Positions 1-7,749 of a DNA stretch of 64,000 bases are shown piece by piece (position 1 is the stretch's first letter; every line of letters begins with the position of its first letter). This DNA is from an uncultured Bacteroidales bacterium (GTDB lineage: Bacteria > Bacteroidota > Bacteroidia > Bacteroidales > F082): contig OMYA01000007.1 of the NCBI GenBank assembly GCA_900315175.1, forward strand, positions 1-64,000. The letters run 5' to 3'. The notes beneath the pieces are model-generated. The model had not been told where the DNA came from and ran no database searches. It saw nothing but the letters and a program-made list of their open reading frames with translations. A program made the position numbers and the translations under genes.

Positions 1-24
1 TATAGGTGCCATAAGACACCTATA
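1..24. repeat. Short inverted repeat at the left edge
   Basis: The first 24 bases form a perfect 8-bp stem (TATAGGTG / CACCTATA) around an 8-base loop. It lies downstream of the leftward promoter at 182-213, inside what would be the leader of a gene off the left edge. It could be a leader hairpin or part of a terminator, but the sequence to the left is not available and no T-run can be judged. Confidence 0.35.
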
Positions 25-181
25 TATAATACAAGACTCTTGGCGTCATCATTGCATTATCGCGCGGAAGATTTAAATTTACCAGATTTAGTGTGCCGCT
101 GATAATTTTAGAACAACGTCTTTTTCATTATGTCTGTCAATCATCCAACCACGTCTTAGTGGACTTCGACAATTGACAGTG

Positions 182-213
182 CAAAAATACAAAAAAAATC
201 AATTGGTTAACAA
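182..213 (-). promoter_or_regulatory. Bacteroidales-type promoter for a gene left of the window
   Basis: Read on the minus strand there is TTG at 213-211 and TATTTTTG (a TAnnTTTG -7 box) at 189-182, with 21 bases between them. This is the spacing known for Bacteroidetes primary-sigma promoters. No minus-strand gene of useful length lies between here and position 1, so the transcript must have a leader of at least about 175 bases. Confidence 0.5.
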
Positions 214-383
214 AATCTATTAAAAATTAGATTTCTCGCATCCGCTCGGAACGACAAGTCATAATCATTAATCACTGTGGCGCGGCGTGCTATGGCTTAC
301 TGATTTGTATGAACCGTCAAGCCGCGCCATGATAATCCCTCTTTTATTCTTGTCATTACGAACCCCGAAGGTGGTGAGGAACC
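214..383. other. Intergenic stretch left of thpR
   Basis: No credible gene is seen. Positions about 345-395 hold a degenerate copy of the GTCATT...GAGGAACCTC dispersed repeat that is better preserved at 10850-10988. It runs up to and slightly into the 3' end of the thpR gene. The rest is AT-rich and featureless to me. Confidence 0.4.
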
Positions 384-950
384 TCATTGCAATTCCCATT
401 TTTTCATCACTTTATAAACAGCGCCGTCGGGTCTCAAGATGCTTTGGAACAATATTATTTCTTTCACTTCCTGGTGGATGTAGGTCTTCTGTTCTATGGC
501 TTGCACCACCTTCTGGAAATACTGTTTCTCGCAGAGGTCTTTGATTCTCCCTAAAGTCAGATGAGGTACGAAATTCTGTCTGTCGCGAAGGTATCCGATG
601 CCATCGAAGGCTTTCAGGACGGATTCTTCGAGGCTCAACAACTCTTCTGGCGTCTGCTGCATGCCGAGCCATAGCACACGCGGTGCGTAGCGGGCTCCAA
701 AAATGCCGGTGCGGTTGAAGTCCATGGTGAAACTCTTCTGGTTTTCAATGACTTTCGACACTGCCTCGATGATTCTCGGCTCGTCCTGAGGGGGCGTCTC
801 GCCGATGAACTTCAAGGTGAGATGTATATTCGTCGGCCGCACCCAATTTATCATTTTCTCATGCGACAAACTACGGCGTAAGCCATCAAGCAGCGGCACG
901 AAGCCGTTGTTTTCGGTATTTATCGGAATTGCTAAAAATAATCGCTTCAT
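384..950 (-). CDS. thpR: RNA 2',3'-cyclic phosphodiesterase (2H family, ThpR/LigT type)
   Basis: This 188-residue protein belongs to the 2H phosphoesterases, which act on 2',3'-cyclic phosphates at RNA ends. The two family-defining HxT motifs are visible as HLTLKFIGE in the first half and HLTLGRIKD in the second. The N-terminus MKRLFLAIPI is the usual start of the family, so I placed the start at 950. The open frame runs 69 codons further upstream, but that part is translation of the dispersed repeat at 951-1107. The length matches the family norm of about 180 residues. The gene follows sdaA on the same strand with that repeat between them. Confidence 0.85.
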   Translation of the reverse strand: MKRLFLAIPINTENNGFVPLLDGLRRSLSHEKMINWVRPTNIHLTLKFIGETPPQDEPRIIEAVSKVIENQKSFTMDFNRTGIFGARYAPRVLWLGMQQTPEELLSLEESVLKAFDGIGYLRDRQNFVPHLTLGRIKDLCEKQYFQKVVQAIEQKTYIHQEVKEIILFQSILRPDGAVYKVMKKWELQ

Positions 951-1107
951 ATTTCTTTTATTTATCTCTCGCAGATTACGCTGATATAGCAGATTTTTCA
1001 ATTCTTCCGAAACTAATCTGCGGAATTGCTCGCTTCGCGAGCTGGCAGATCTCGCGGATAGTATTGCGGAAGAATTCCGTGTTATCTGTGTAATCTGCGA
1101 GAGCCTT
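951..1107. repeat. Dispersed palindromic repeat, family A, copy 1
   Basis: The spacer between sdaA and thpR starts with CTCTCGCAGAT and ends with its inverse ATCTGCGAGAG. Near the centre is the palindrome GCTCGCTTCGCGAGC. Further GCAGAT/ATCTGC words allow a long imperfect hairpin of about 140 bases. The same architecture recurs at 4201, 4776, 12018, 13823 and 20623. Confidence 0.8.
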
Positions 1108-2319
1108 TTACTCCATTTGTTTGTAGTCCTCAGCGAGGCCTCCTTCGGAGGTTTCACGATAGAGATATGGGATGTCGCGACCGGTTTTATTCATGGTGAC
1201 CACCACTTTGTCGAATGAGACTCGGTGTCTGCCATCGCTGAATGTCGAGTAGATGTTGGCATCCAGAGCGCGTGCGGCGGCGAAGGCGTTACGTTCGATG
1301 CATGGTATCTGGACGAGACCGCACACAGGGTCGCATGTCATGCCGAGATGATGTTCGAGAGCCATCTCGCAAGCATATTCTATCTGTGCCACGCTGCCGC
1401 CAAATATCTGGCATGCTGCACCGGCAGCCATCGCACATGCCACTCCTACCTCACCCTGGCAGCCGACTTCGGCACCGGAGATGGAAGCGTTGGTCTTCAC
1501 GATATCGCCAATAAGACCTGCGGTTATCAGCGCACGAAGGATACGCATCTCGTCAAACTCATAGCTCTTTGAGATATGATAAAGCACCGCAGGCAGCACT
1601 CCACAAGAGCCGCATGTAGGCGCAGTGACGATGAGTCCGCCCGAAGCGTTCTCCTCAGCGACAGCGAGGGCATACGAGAACACCAGACCACGGTTACGCA
1701 AGGTGTGATGCTGATAGCCCTTGGCCTTGATATGATATTGTGTGGCTTTTCTGGCCAGATTCAGCGGTCCAGGCAGACGGCCTTCGGTGGCGAGACCACG
1801 CTCCACAGCCTCTTTCATGGCAGCCCAGACGTTTTTCAGATGGTCGATGAGAGTCTCATCATTCTCATTGTCAAGCACATACTCCCAAAAAGTCTTACCC
1901 TGTTCCTCGCACCATTTCATGATGTCGGTCATCTTCGTCAGCGGGTAGATATCAGGCAGCACCGACGGCTTGCCTTCCTCTTCGAGAGCGCCGCCGCCAA
2001 CGCTGTAAACAGTCCATTCTTCAAGGACTTTATTATCTTTATCAAAAGCCTTGAATGTCATGCCGTTAGGATGATAAGGCAGGAATATCTTCGGCTGCCA
2101 TACTATGTTCACCGGTGCATGAGGCTGCAGCACCTCGAGGATGGCGACATCGGTGAAGTGGCCTTTGCCGGTGGCGGCGAGGCTTCCGTAGAGTGTGACC
2201 TCAAACGAGGCTGCGTCAGGATGACGCTCAAGGAACTGCTCAGCAGCGAAACGAGGAGCCATAGTGTGACTTGAAGATGGTCCATGACCTATTCTGTAAA
2301 TTTCTTTAATTGTTTGCAT
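1108..2319 (-). CDS. sdaA: L-serine dehydratase (iron-sulfur, single chain)
   Basis: This 403-residue enzyme deaminates L-serine to pyruvate and ammonia with an oxygen-sensitive 4Fe-4S cluster. It has the N-terminal beta-domain motif GPSSSHT (residues about 12-18). Cluster-ligand cysteines appear in TCGSCGVLPA and in CDPVCGLVQIPC. The C-terminal SDGRHRVSFDKVV stretch is also typical of the family. Both domains are in one polypeptide, as in SdaA/SdaB rather than the two-subunit SdaAA/SdaAB form. I start at MQTIKEIYRIG (2319). A possible upstream start at 2343 would add eight residues encoded by a dispersed repeat. The gene sits 20 bases downstream of the ABC ATPase and may be co-transcribed with it. 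Confidence 0.93.
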   Translation of the reverse strand: MQTIKEIYRIGHGPSSSHTMAPRFAAEQFLERHPDAASFEVTLYGSLAATGKGHFTDVAILEVLQPHAPVNIVWQPKIFLPYHPNGMTFKAFDKDNKVLEEWTVYSVGGGALEEEGKPSVLPDIYPLTKMTDIMKWCEEQGKTFWEYVLDNENDETLIDHLKNVWAAMKEAVERGLATEGRLPGPLNLARKATQYHIKAKGYQHHTLRNRGLVFSYALAVAEENASGGLIVTAPTCGSCGVLPAVLYHISKSYEFDEMRILRALITAGLIGDIVKTNASISGAEVGCQGEVGVACAMAAGAACQIFGGSVAQIEYACEMALEHHLGMTCDPVCGLVQIPCIERNAFAAARALDANIYSTFSDGRHRVSFDKVVVTMNKTGRDIPYLYRETSEGGLAEDYKQME

Positions 2320-2337
2320 AATTAACTTATTTGTTCC

Positions 2338-2446
2338 CGTCATTCCGACTGGAGCGGAGCGGAATGGAGGAATCCTTGTTTTTCGTTAATCATTTGTTTG
2401 TTTCCGTTAACAGAGGATTTCTCGACTACGCTCGAAATGACGGATG
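2338..2446. repeat. Dispersed repeat, family B (GTCATTCCGA...AAATGACGG)
   Basis: Inverted arms GTCATTCCGACTGGAGCGG and CGACTACGCTCGAAATGACGG flank about 65 bases. This is the widespread GTCATT-CGAG-type intergenic element also seen at 4138-4175, 10850-10988, 13773-13810 and 20885-20915. Here most of the element lies inside the 3' end of the ABC ATPase frame and encodes its last 30 or so residues. Confidence 0.6.
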
Positions 2447-4133
2447 GTATTGCGTTTATCAATTTCTTTGTATACTCATTTTTCGGGTTGTTGAAAATCT
2501 CATCGGCGTTGCCGAGTTCCACTGGGCGGCCGTTGTACATCACGAGGATGCGGTCAGACATGAAGCGGACGACGCTGAGGTCGTGCGAGATGAAGATATA
2601 GGTGAAGCCGAAGTCTTTCTTCAGGCGGTTCAACAGGTTCAGCACCTGAGCCTGCACCGACACGTCGAGAGCCGACACCGACTCGTCGCAGATGATAAGT
2701 TTCGGACGCACCGCCAGTGCCCTCGCGATGCATATACGTTGCCTCTGACCGCCTGAGAACTCATGCGGATAACGCTGATAATGCTCAGGTTGCAGTCCTA
2801 CTTCAGTGAGCAGCTCGCACACTTTGTCGCGACGTTTCTTGGCGTCGGGTTCGAGTCCGTGCACCAACATCGGCTCCGCTATCGCGTCGCCGATGCGCAT
2901 CTTCGGGTTCAGCGACGAATAAGGGTCCTGAAACACTATCTGCGCATGCTTGCGGTATTCACGTAAGTCGTTGCCACTCAACGACATCACATCTTTAGCT
3001 TCAAAAATGATTTTGCCTTCGGAAGGCTCCACGAGACGTAATATCGAACGCCCGAGGGTCGTCTTTCCGCATCCCGACTCGCCCACAAGACCGAGCGTCT
3101 CGCCAGGATAAACGTCCAGACTGACGTCATCGACGGCTTTCACATGGTCGTAGACACGGTTGAAGATGCCTTTCTTGAGCGGAAACCACGTCTTCAGATG
3201 TTCCACCTTCAGCAATGGCTCGTGGCTGTATATCTCTTTCAGATGACTCTCTCTTTCTTCTTGAGTGACAATGAGTTTTTGCTTGAAATCAGCGTCATCG
3301 CTCCAGGTGCCGTCGAGGAACTCTTTCACTATCGGAAGTCGTTTCAGTCGGAAATCCATTGGCGGACGGCATGCGAGGAGGCCTTTTGTGTATGGGTCTT
3401 TCGGATTGTTGAGGATTTCTTGGGCTTCGCCGTATTCGACGACGTTGCCGTTGTGCATCACCGCGATGTAATCGGACACCTCAGAGACGACGCCGAGGTC
3501 GTGCGAGATGAAAATCATCGAGAGGTTATCGCTCTTTTGCAGCTTTTGCATCAGCTTCAAAATCTCTTTCTGCACTGTGACATCGAGAGCTGTGGTAGGC
3601 TCGTCGGCAATCAGGACCTCAGGGTTGCATGCCAGTGCCATGGCAATCATCACACGCTGTTTCTGACCGCCCGAGAGCTCGTGAGGATAGCTTTTATAGA
3701 TGGCTTCGGGGCGTGGCAGAAGCACCTTTTTGAACAGAGTTATGACGCGTGACTTCGCTTCTTCTTCGGTCACGTCTTCGTGGGCAAGGATGGCTTCGGT
3801 AACCTGAAAACCGCACTGGAACACGGGGTTGAGCGAGGTCATCGGCTCCTGAAATATCATGGCAATGCGCTTGCCTCGGACGTCGTGCATCTCGTTTTCC
3901 GAGAGATGCAGAAGGTCTTTCCCGTCGAGGGTTATCTCATCGGCGGTTATCTTCGACTGTTTCTCGTTGAGAAGCCGCATCACCGCAAGGTTGCTCACCG
4001 ATTTCCCGGAGCCCGACTCGCCAACGATTCCCAGCGTCTTCCCTTTCGGCACCTCGAAACTGACACCATGCACCGCCTCGTTCCATTCGCCGTCGCGAAG
4101 GAAGCTCACTTTCAGATTCTTTATTTGAAGCAT
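2340..4133 (-). CDS. Fused dipeptide/oligopeptide-type ABC transporter ATPase (two nucleotide-binding domains)
   Basis: This roughly 597-residue protein carries two complete ABC ATPase domains, as in YejF/GsiA-type importers and DppD-DppF fusions. The first domain has Walker A GESGSGKS, signature LSGGQKQR and Walker B VLIADEP. The second has GESGCGKT, FSGGQRQR and LIICDES. The linker after the first domain (CRPPMD...LPIVKEF) is typical of peptide-transporter ATPases. I start at MLQIKNLKVSF (4133); MSAM at 4142 is possible, and the longer open frame to 4235 reads into repeat sequence. The C-terminal tail after NAIPSV is low-quality and encoded by a family B repeat, so the original stop was probably lost. 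No permease or binding-protein genes are adjacent. Confidence 0.88.
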   Translation of the reverse strand: MLQIKNLKVSFLRDGEWNEAVHGVSFEVPKGKTLGIVGESGSGKSVSNLAVMRLLNEKQSKITADEITLDGKDLLHLSENEMHDVRGKRIAMIFQEPMTSLNPVFQCGFQVTEAILAHEDVTEEEAKSRVITLFKKVLLPRPEAIYKSYPHELSGGQKQRVMIAMALACNPEVLIADEPTTALDVTVQKEILKLMQKLQKSDNLSMIFISHDLGVVSEVSDYIAVMHNGNVVEYGEAQEILNNPKDPYTKGLLACRPPMDFRLKRLPIVKEFLDGTWSDDADFKQKLIVTQEERESHLKEIYSHEPLLKVEHLKTWFPLKKGIFNRVYDHVKAVDDVSLDVYPGETLGLVGESGCGKTTLGRSILRLVEPSEGKIIFEAKDVMSLSGNDLREYRKHAQIVFQDPYSSLNPKMRIGDAIAEPMLVHGLEPDAKKRRDKVCELLTEVGLQPEHYQRYPHEFSGGQRQRICIARALAVRPKLIICDESVSALDVSVQAQVLNLLNRLKKDFGFTYIFISHDLSVVRFMSDRILVMYNGRPVELGNADEIFNNPKNEYTKKLINAIPSVISSVVEKSSVNGNKQMINEKQGFLHSAPLQSE

Positions 4134-4184
4134 TGCACTCATAACCGTCATTTCGAGCCTGTCGAAACATCTCATATATTTCTG

Positions 4185-4192
4185 CAAAGATA
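4185..4192 (-). promoter_or_regulatory. -7 box TATCTTTG for the ABC ATPase/sdaA unit
   Basis: On the minus strand TATCTTTG matches the Bacteroidetes TAnnTTTG -7 element. It lies about 45-50 bases upstream of the chosen ATPase start. No clear TTG -33 element was found at the standard distance. Confidence 0.5.
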
Positions 4193-4200
4193 GTATTTTT

Positions 4201-4349
4201 TTATTTATCTCTCGCAGATATCGCAGATCTAGCAAATTTTTACCTATCTTCCGAAAATCATCTCCCAGATGCTCGCGACGCGAGCTGCAGATTTCGCGGA
4301 TTTTTAACGTAATATATATCTGTGTAATCTGCGTAATCTGCGAGAACCT
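4201..4349. repeat. Dispersed palindromic repeat, family A, copy 2
   Basis: CTCTCGCAGATAT at the left end and TCTGCGAGAA at the right end bracket a central GCTCGCGACGCGAGC palindrome. The copy fills the gap between the GxxExxY gene and the ABC ATPase promoter. Its ends are the same as those of copies 1 and 3. Confidence 0.8.
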
Positions 4350-4727
4350 TTATAAATTATTGGCAATTCTTATAATCCCTAAATTAATATTCTCAATATT
4401 GAAATTAACCAAAAGTCCCAGGTGTAGTCCAGTAATTTTCAGATATGTCAATAATTGTTTTTTATGAACATTAGTAATAACATCAACAGATTTTAATTCA
4501 ACAATCACTTTGTCTTCAACAAGTAAGTCCAATCTATATGATACAGGCAGTATTTTCCCATCATAAACAATATCAATTGGTACTTGCGATTCTACTTTAA
4601 CGCCATCTTTTTTCAATTGATAAATCAGGGCTGCTTCATAAACAGATTCTAATAAACCAGGGCCTAGACTATTGTAAACGCGATAAATAGCCCCTCTAAT
4701 CTTGTAAGATATTTCGTTCTCTTTCAT
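4350..4727 (-). CDS. GxxExxY family protein
   Basis: This 125-residue protein carries the motif GLLESVY that names the family, preceded by the usual helix (RGAIYRVYNSLGPG). It then has YRLDLLVEDKVIVELKS, whose D..V..E.K pattern resembles a PD-(D/E)xK nuclease core, and ends with a short strand-rich segment (LGLLVNFN...GIIRI). The family is very common in Bacteroidetes and has no established function. The gene is flanked on both sides by family A repeats and has its own -7 box, so it looks like a single-gene unit. A second copy lies at 25123-25575 and a decayed one at 28697-28810. Confidence 0.88.
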   Translation of the reverse strand: MKENEISYKIRGAIYRVYNSLGPGLLESVYEAALIYQLKKDGVKVESQVPIDIVYDGKILPVSYRLDLLVEDKVIVELKSVDVITNVHKKQLLTYLKITGLHLGLLVNFNIENINLGIIRIANNL

Positions 4728-4756
4728 AAATAATGATTTTGTTAAAATAACTTTTG

Positions 4757-4764
4757 CAAAGATA
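4757..4764 (-). promoter_or_regulatory. -7 box TATCTTTG for the first GxxExxY gene
   Basis: TATCTTTG on the minus strand lies 30 bases upstream of the ATG at 4727, which predicts a leader of about 20-25 bases. It adjoins repeat A3. Confidence 0.5.
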
Positions 4765-4775
4765 ATATTTTTTCA

Positions 4776-4921
4776 TTTTATCTCTCGCAGATCTCACAGA
4801 TTTAGCAGATTTTTCTGTTTTTCCGCAAATCTGCGAAATCTGCAGCTCGCTTTAGCGAGCATCTGGGAGATAAATATTTCGGAAGAATTATCTGTGTAAT
4901 CTGCGTGATCTGCGAGAGAAT
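4776..4921. repeat. Dispersed palindromic repeat, family A, copy 3
   Basis: The ends are CTCTCGCAGATCT and ATCTGCGAGAGA, with the perfect central palindrome GCTCGCTTTAGCGAGC. Most of this copy is nearly identical base for base to copy 5 at 13823-13965, 9 kb away. That suggests recent duplication or gene conversion. It separates the YfcC-type transporter from the GxxExxY gene. Confidence 0.85.
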
Positions 4922-4941
4922 AAATGGCGGTCGAAATGACG

Positions 4942-6528
4942 TCAGAACCCCTCAAGTGTCATTAAAACCGTTGGAATCAGCAATATTCCTCCAATTATAA
5001 TCATCATCAGGATAAACTTCCACACCCATTTGAACCATTTCTGGTACGGGATCTTCGCCACGCCGAGGGCTCCTATCAGCACTCCCGACGTCGGCGTTAT
5101 CATGTTGGTGAATCCGTCGCCGAACTGGAACGCCATCACGGTGGCTTGACGGCACACCCCGATGAGGTCGCTGAACGGCGCCATGATAGGCATCGTTATC
5201 GCCGCCTTCGCCGAGCCCGACGGTATGATGATGTTTATGAGTGTCTGTATGCCATACATTATCTCCACCGATGCCACCTTGCCGAAGTCGGACATCGATT
5301 TCGACAATCCGTAAAGAATAGTGTCGATGATGCCGCCGTCTTGTAGGATTATCACTATGCCGCCTGCCAATCCGACGACCACCGCAGCCGATAGGATATC
5401 ACCCATCCCTTCGATGAAAAGCCGCGCTATGTCGCTGGCGCTCTTACCGATAGCCACACCGCTGCAGATGCCCATGGCAAGGAACAACGACGCTATCTCC
5501 ATCACATACCAGCCGTAGCCCATCACACCGATTATCAGATAAACAATGGTGTAAAGCAACAGCAGCAAGATGAAGCTGTGCACCGTTTTCCGTAAGGAAA
5601 AGAAGCCTAAAATGGCAAATATGCCCGTCAAAATCGGGATAATCGGCATAGTGAACGCACTCGAACCTATCTTTAAGGTCGTTTCAGGATTTAAAACCGA
5701 GAAAACCACCATCGCGACAAGCAGGAAAGCATACACAAACCAAGCCTGTCGTGGCACATAACGCTCAAACTCCTGTCCTTGCGCCTCAGCGTGCTGCCGC
5801 CAGAAAGCGTCATCATCATACATGATTGAAATCTTCGGATCTCTCTTCACTTTGTGGGCGTAATGCAGCACGAAAGCGATGCCGAAGATGTTGATGACAA
5901 CCCAGCAGAAGATGCGGTAGCCTATGCCCGAAAACAGCGGCACGCCCGCGATTCCCTGCGCGATACCTATTGTAAACGGGTTCAGAATGGCCCCCGCAAA
6001 GCCTATATGCGCCGCCACATACACCATACATAGTCCTACTATGCTGTCGTAACCCATTGATATTGCTAATGGTATGACGATAATCACAAAGGCGATACAC
6101 TCCTCGCTCATGCCGAAGACAGCCCCGAAGAGGCTGAAGAGCAGCATTATCAGCACAATGATGATGTTGTCGATGCCCAAAAACCTTATAAACTTATGAT
6201 TTTCAAGTCGTTGCGTGAATCGCAAAAATGAGAATATTCCCATGTCGATGGCACGGCTTTTGTTCATAATCCAGAACGCTCCGCCAATCATCAGGATGAA
6301 GATGATGATTTTCGACTGCTGCACGAAGCCGTTGAAAAGTGCCGAAAACACCTGCCATGTCTGTGCCTCAGGATGGAAAGACTCCTGATATTCAACAGGC
6401 AGCTGCTCTTCATAATAAAAATGTCCGTCGACATACATCCCTGGCTTGATGAACCATGTCAGGATGGCGGCGACCACTATTATGCAGAAAACGATGACGT
6501 AGGTATGCGGTACTTTTCGCTGAGCCAT
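4942..6528 (-). CDS. YfcC/AbgT-like membrane transporter
   Basis: This 528-residue polytopic inner-membrane protein has about 12 hydrophobic segments. It begins MAQRKVPHTYVIVFCIIVVAAILTW and continues into TWFIKPGMY and VFSALFNGF. Other recognisable stretches are SEECIAFVIIVIPLAISMGYD, GAILNPFTIGIAQGIAGVPLFSG, IIPSGSAKAAITMPIMAP and QFGDGFTNMITPTSGVL. These are typical of the YfcC family (DcuC/ion-transporter superfamily), thought to carry amino acids or dicarboxylates. The substrate cannot be read from sequence. I start at 6528 rather than 6645, because the extra N-terminal residues overlap the promoter and are not hydrophobic. It is divergent from the lipoprotein cassette at 6640. Confidence 0.82.
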   Translation of the reverse strand: MAQRKVPHTYVIVFCIIVVAAILTWFIKPGMYVDGHFYYEEQLPVEYQESFHPEAQTWQVFSALFNGFVQQSKIIIFILMIGGAFWIMNKSRAIDMGIFSFLRFTQRLENHKFIRFLGIDNIIIVLIMLLFSLFGAVFGMSEECIAFVIIVIPLAISMGYDSIVGLCMVYVAAHIGFAGAILNPFTIGIAQGIAGVPLFSGIGYRIFCWVVINIFGIAFVLHYAHKVKRDPKISIMYDDDAFWRQHAEAQGQEFERYVPRQAWFVYAFLLVAMVVFSVLNPETTLKIGSSAFTMPIIPILTGIFAILGFFSLRKTVHSFILLLLLYTIVYLIIGVMGYGWYVMEIASLFLAMGICSGVAIGKSASDIARLFIEGMGDILSAAVVVGLAGGIVIILQDGGIIDTILYGLSKSMSDFGKVASVEIMYGIQTLINIIIPSGSAKAAITMPIMAPFSDLIGVCRQATVMAFQFGDGFTNMITPTSGVLIGALGVAKIPYQKWFKWVWKFILMMIIIGGILLIPTVLMTLEGF

Positions 6529-6541
6529 AAAATATTTTTTG

Positions 6542-6549
6542 CAAAGATA
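6542..6549 (-). promoter_or_regulatory. -7 box TATCTTTG for the YfcC-type gene
   Basis: TATCTTTG on the minus strand ends 13 bases before the ATG at 6528, giving a predicted leader of only about 6-8 bases. It is one of a divergent pair with the plus-strand box at 6619-6626. Confidence 0.5.
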
Positions 6550-6618
6550 AAAATTTCTCCCGCAGACACCACAAATTGGCGAAGATAATTTTTTCATGTC
6601 AGATTCAAAAAAGATTCG

Positions 6619-6626
6619 TATCTTTG
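6619..6626 (+). promoter_or_regulatory. -7 box TATCTTTG for the lipoprotein/legumain cassette
   Basis: TATCTTTG on the plus strand ends 13 bases before the first possible ATG (6640) and 19 before the second (6646). The mRNA would therefore have almost no leader. No convincing -33 TTG is seen at 19-21 bases. Confidence 0.5.
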
Positions 6627-6639
6627 CAGCCTGGTTAAT

Positions 6640-7749
6640 ATGCAAATGACACGGTCATTTATATACTTTTTTACTTTACGCAATAAGGTGTTGTTTTTGT
6701 TGTTGATGTTAGTGACAATGCTTACAAGCTGCACCAAGGATCGTATTATCCTGCCGAACCCCGACGAGGAGCAGGCAAGCGGTGCGCCATTGGTCATTGT
6801 CATCTATGGTCCCAACTCATTGGGCGACCGTTCCTATTGCGATTTGATTTACACAGGAGTTGAGAGGGCTGCACAGCGCTACGGTCTGCGTACCCTGCAG
6901 TTTTCGCCGGAGAGCGACGAGGAAGGCCTCGCCTATCTGGAGACCATCATCAGCGAGATGGAGATGGCTTCCGACACAGTGCGACGGCTTCTCATCACGC
7001 CTGGCGTGGGCTTCGACTCATACATACGCGCCAACAGCCACCGCCTGGAGTCCAACCCATGCGCCGACCTGCTCTATATGGAGACAGCCACGCCGCTTGA
7101 AGGCAAGGGCTCGACGCTTTATCTCACCTACTATGGGGCGATGTATATGGGCGGATGCATGATACACTATACCGCAGAAAACCTGGTGTCGCTGGTCTTG
7201 GCCAACCCTTACACTTTGACAGTGCGCGAGGCAGGCGAAGGCTTCCTGGCAGGCTTTAACGACTCGCAAAAACCAGACTCACTGGCACTGCATGTACGCT
7301 ACCTTAGTCAGGAGCCGGCGACAGGATTCACGCTGAGCGACACTGCCGCCATGCGTATCATAGGCGAAGAAAGCACCTGGCTGAGCGCAGAACCCACCGA
7401 TTTCACCATGCTGCCAATATGCGGCGGCTCCATGCACAGCCTGATACGCTCAATACGCGGCACACAGCTGTTCGCAAATAACCAATACATCGGCATCGAC
7501 GGCAACATGAATGCCGACACCTATTTCTGCCCATTCTCAATAGTGAAACATATCGACAGGGTGATGGAAGACTACATCGCCATGTGGCTCAACGGCAGGA
7601 TGCCTAAACACCAGACACTCGGTCTCGCCGACGGTGCCACAGGCGTGATAGTCGGCAACCCATATACCCCCAACAACCTGCATCTCATTGATTTAGACAG
7701 CCTGTGGCAGGTGGCTGTCGGAAAGGAGGCAGAGAGATGTGTAGAATAA
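6640..7749 (+). CDS. Lipoprotein with BMP/PnrA-like periplasmic-binding fold
   Basis: This 369-residue predicted lipoprotein has a hydrophobic signal followed by the lipobox LTSC (Cys31). The mature part starts with PLVIVIYGPNSLGDRSYCDLIYTGVERAA, which resembles the first strand and helix of BMP-family (Med/PnrA) type I periplasmic-binding proteins. It continues with LLITPGVGFDSYI, a membrane-spanning-free alternation of strands and helices, and YIGIDGNMN near the end. No permease genes are adjacent, so a sensor role is as likely as transport. ATG codons at 6640 and 6646 both work. The stop overlaps the next gene by 13 bases, so the two are probably translated together. Confidence 0.65.
   Translation: MQMTRSFIYFFTLRNKVLFLLLMLVTMLTSCTKDRIILPNPDEEQASGAPLVIVIYGPNSLGDRSYCDLIYTGVERAAQRYGLRTLQFSPESDEEGLAYLETIISEMEMASDTVRRLLITPGVGFDSYIRANSHRLESNPCADLLYMETATPLEGKGSTLYLTYYGAMYMGGCMIHYTAENLVSLVLANPYTLTVREAGEGFLAGFNDSQKPDSLALHVRYLSQEPATGFTLSDTAAMRIIGEESTWLSAEPTDFTMLPICGGSMHSLIRSIRGTQLFANNQYIGIDGNMNADTYFCPFSIVKHIDRVMEDYIAMWLNGRMPKHQTLGLADGATGVIVGNPYTPNNLHLIDLDSLWQVAVGKEAERCVE

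Noticed and set aside
951..1107. N-terminal extension of ThpR (open frame to 1157)
   Set aside because: The extra 69 residues are translation of a dispersed repeat, and MKRLFLAIPI is the family's normal start.
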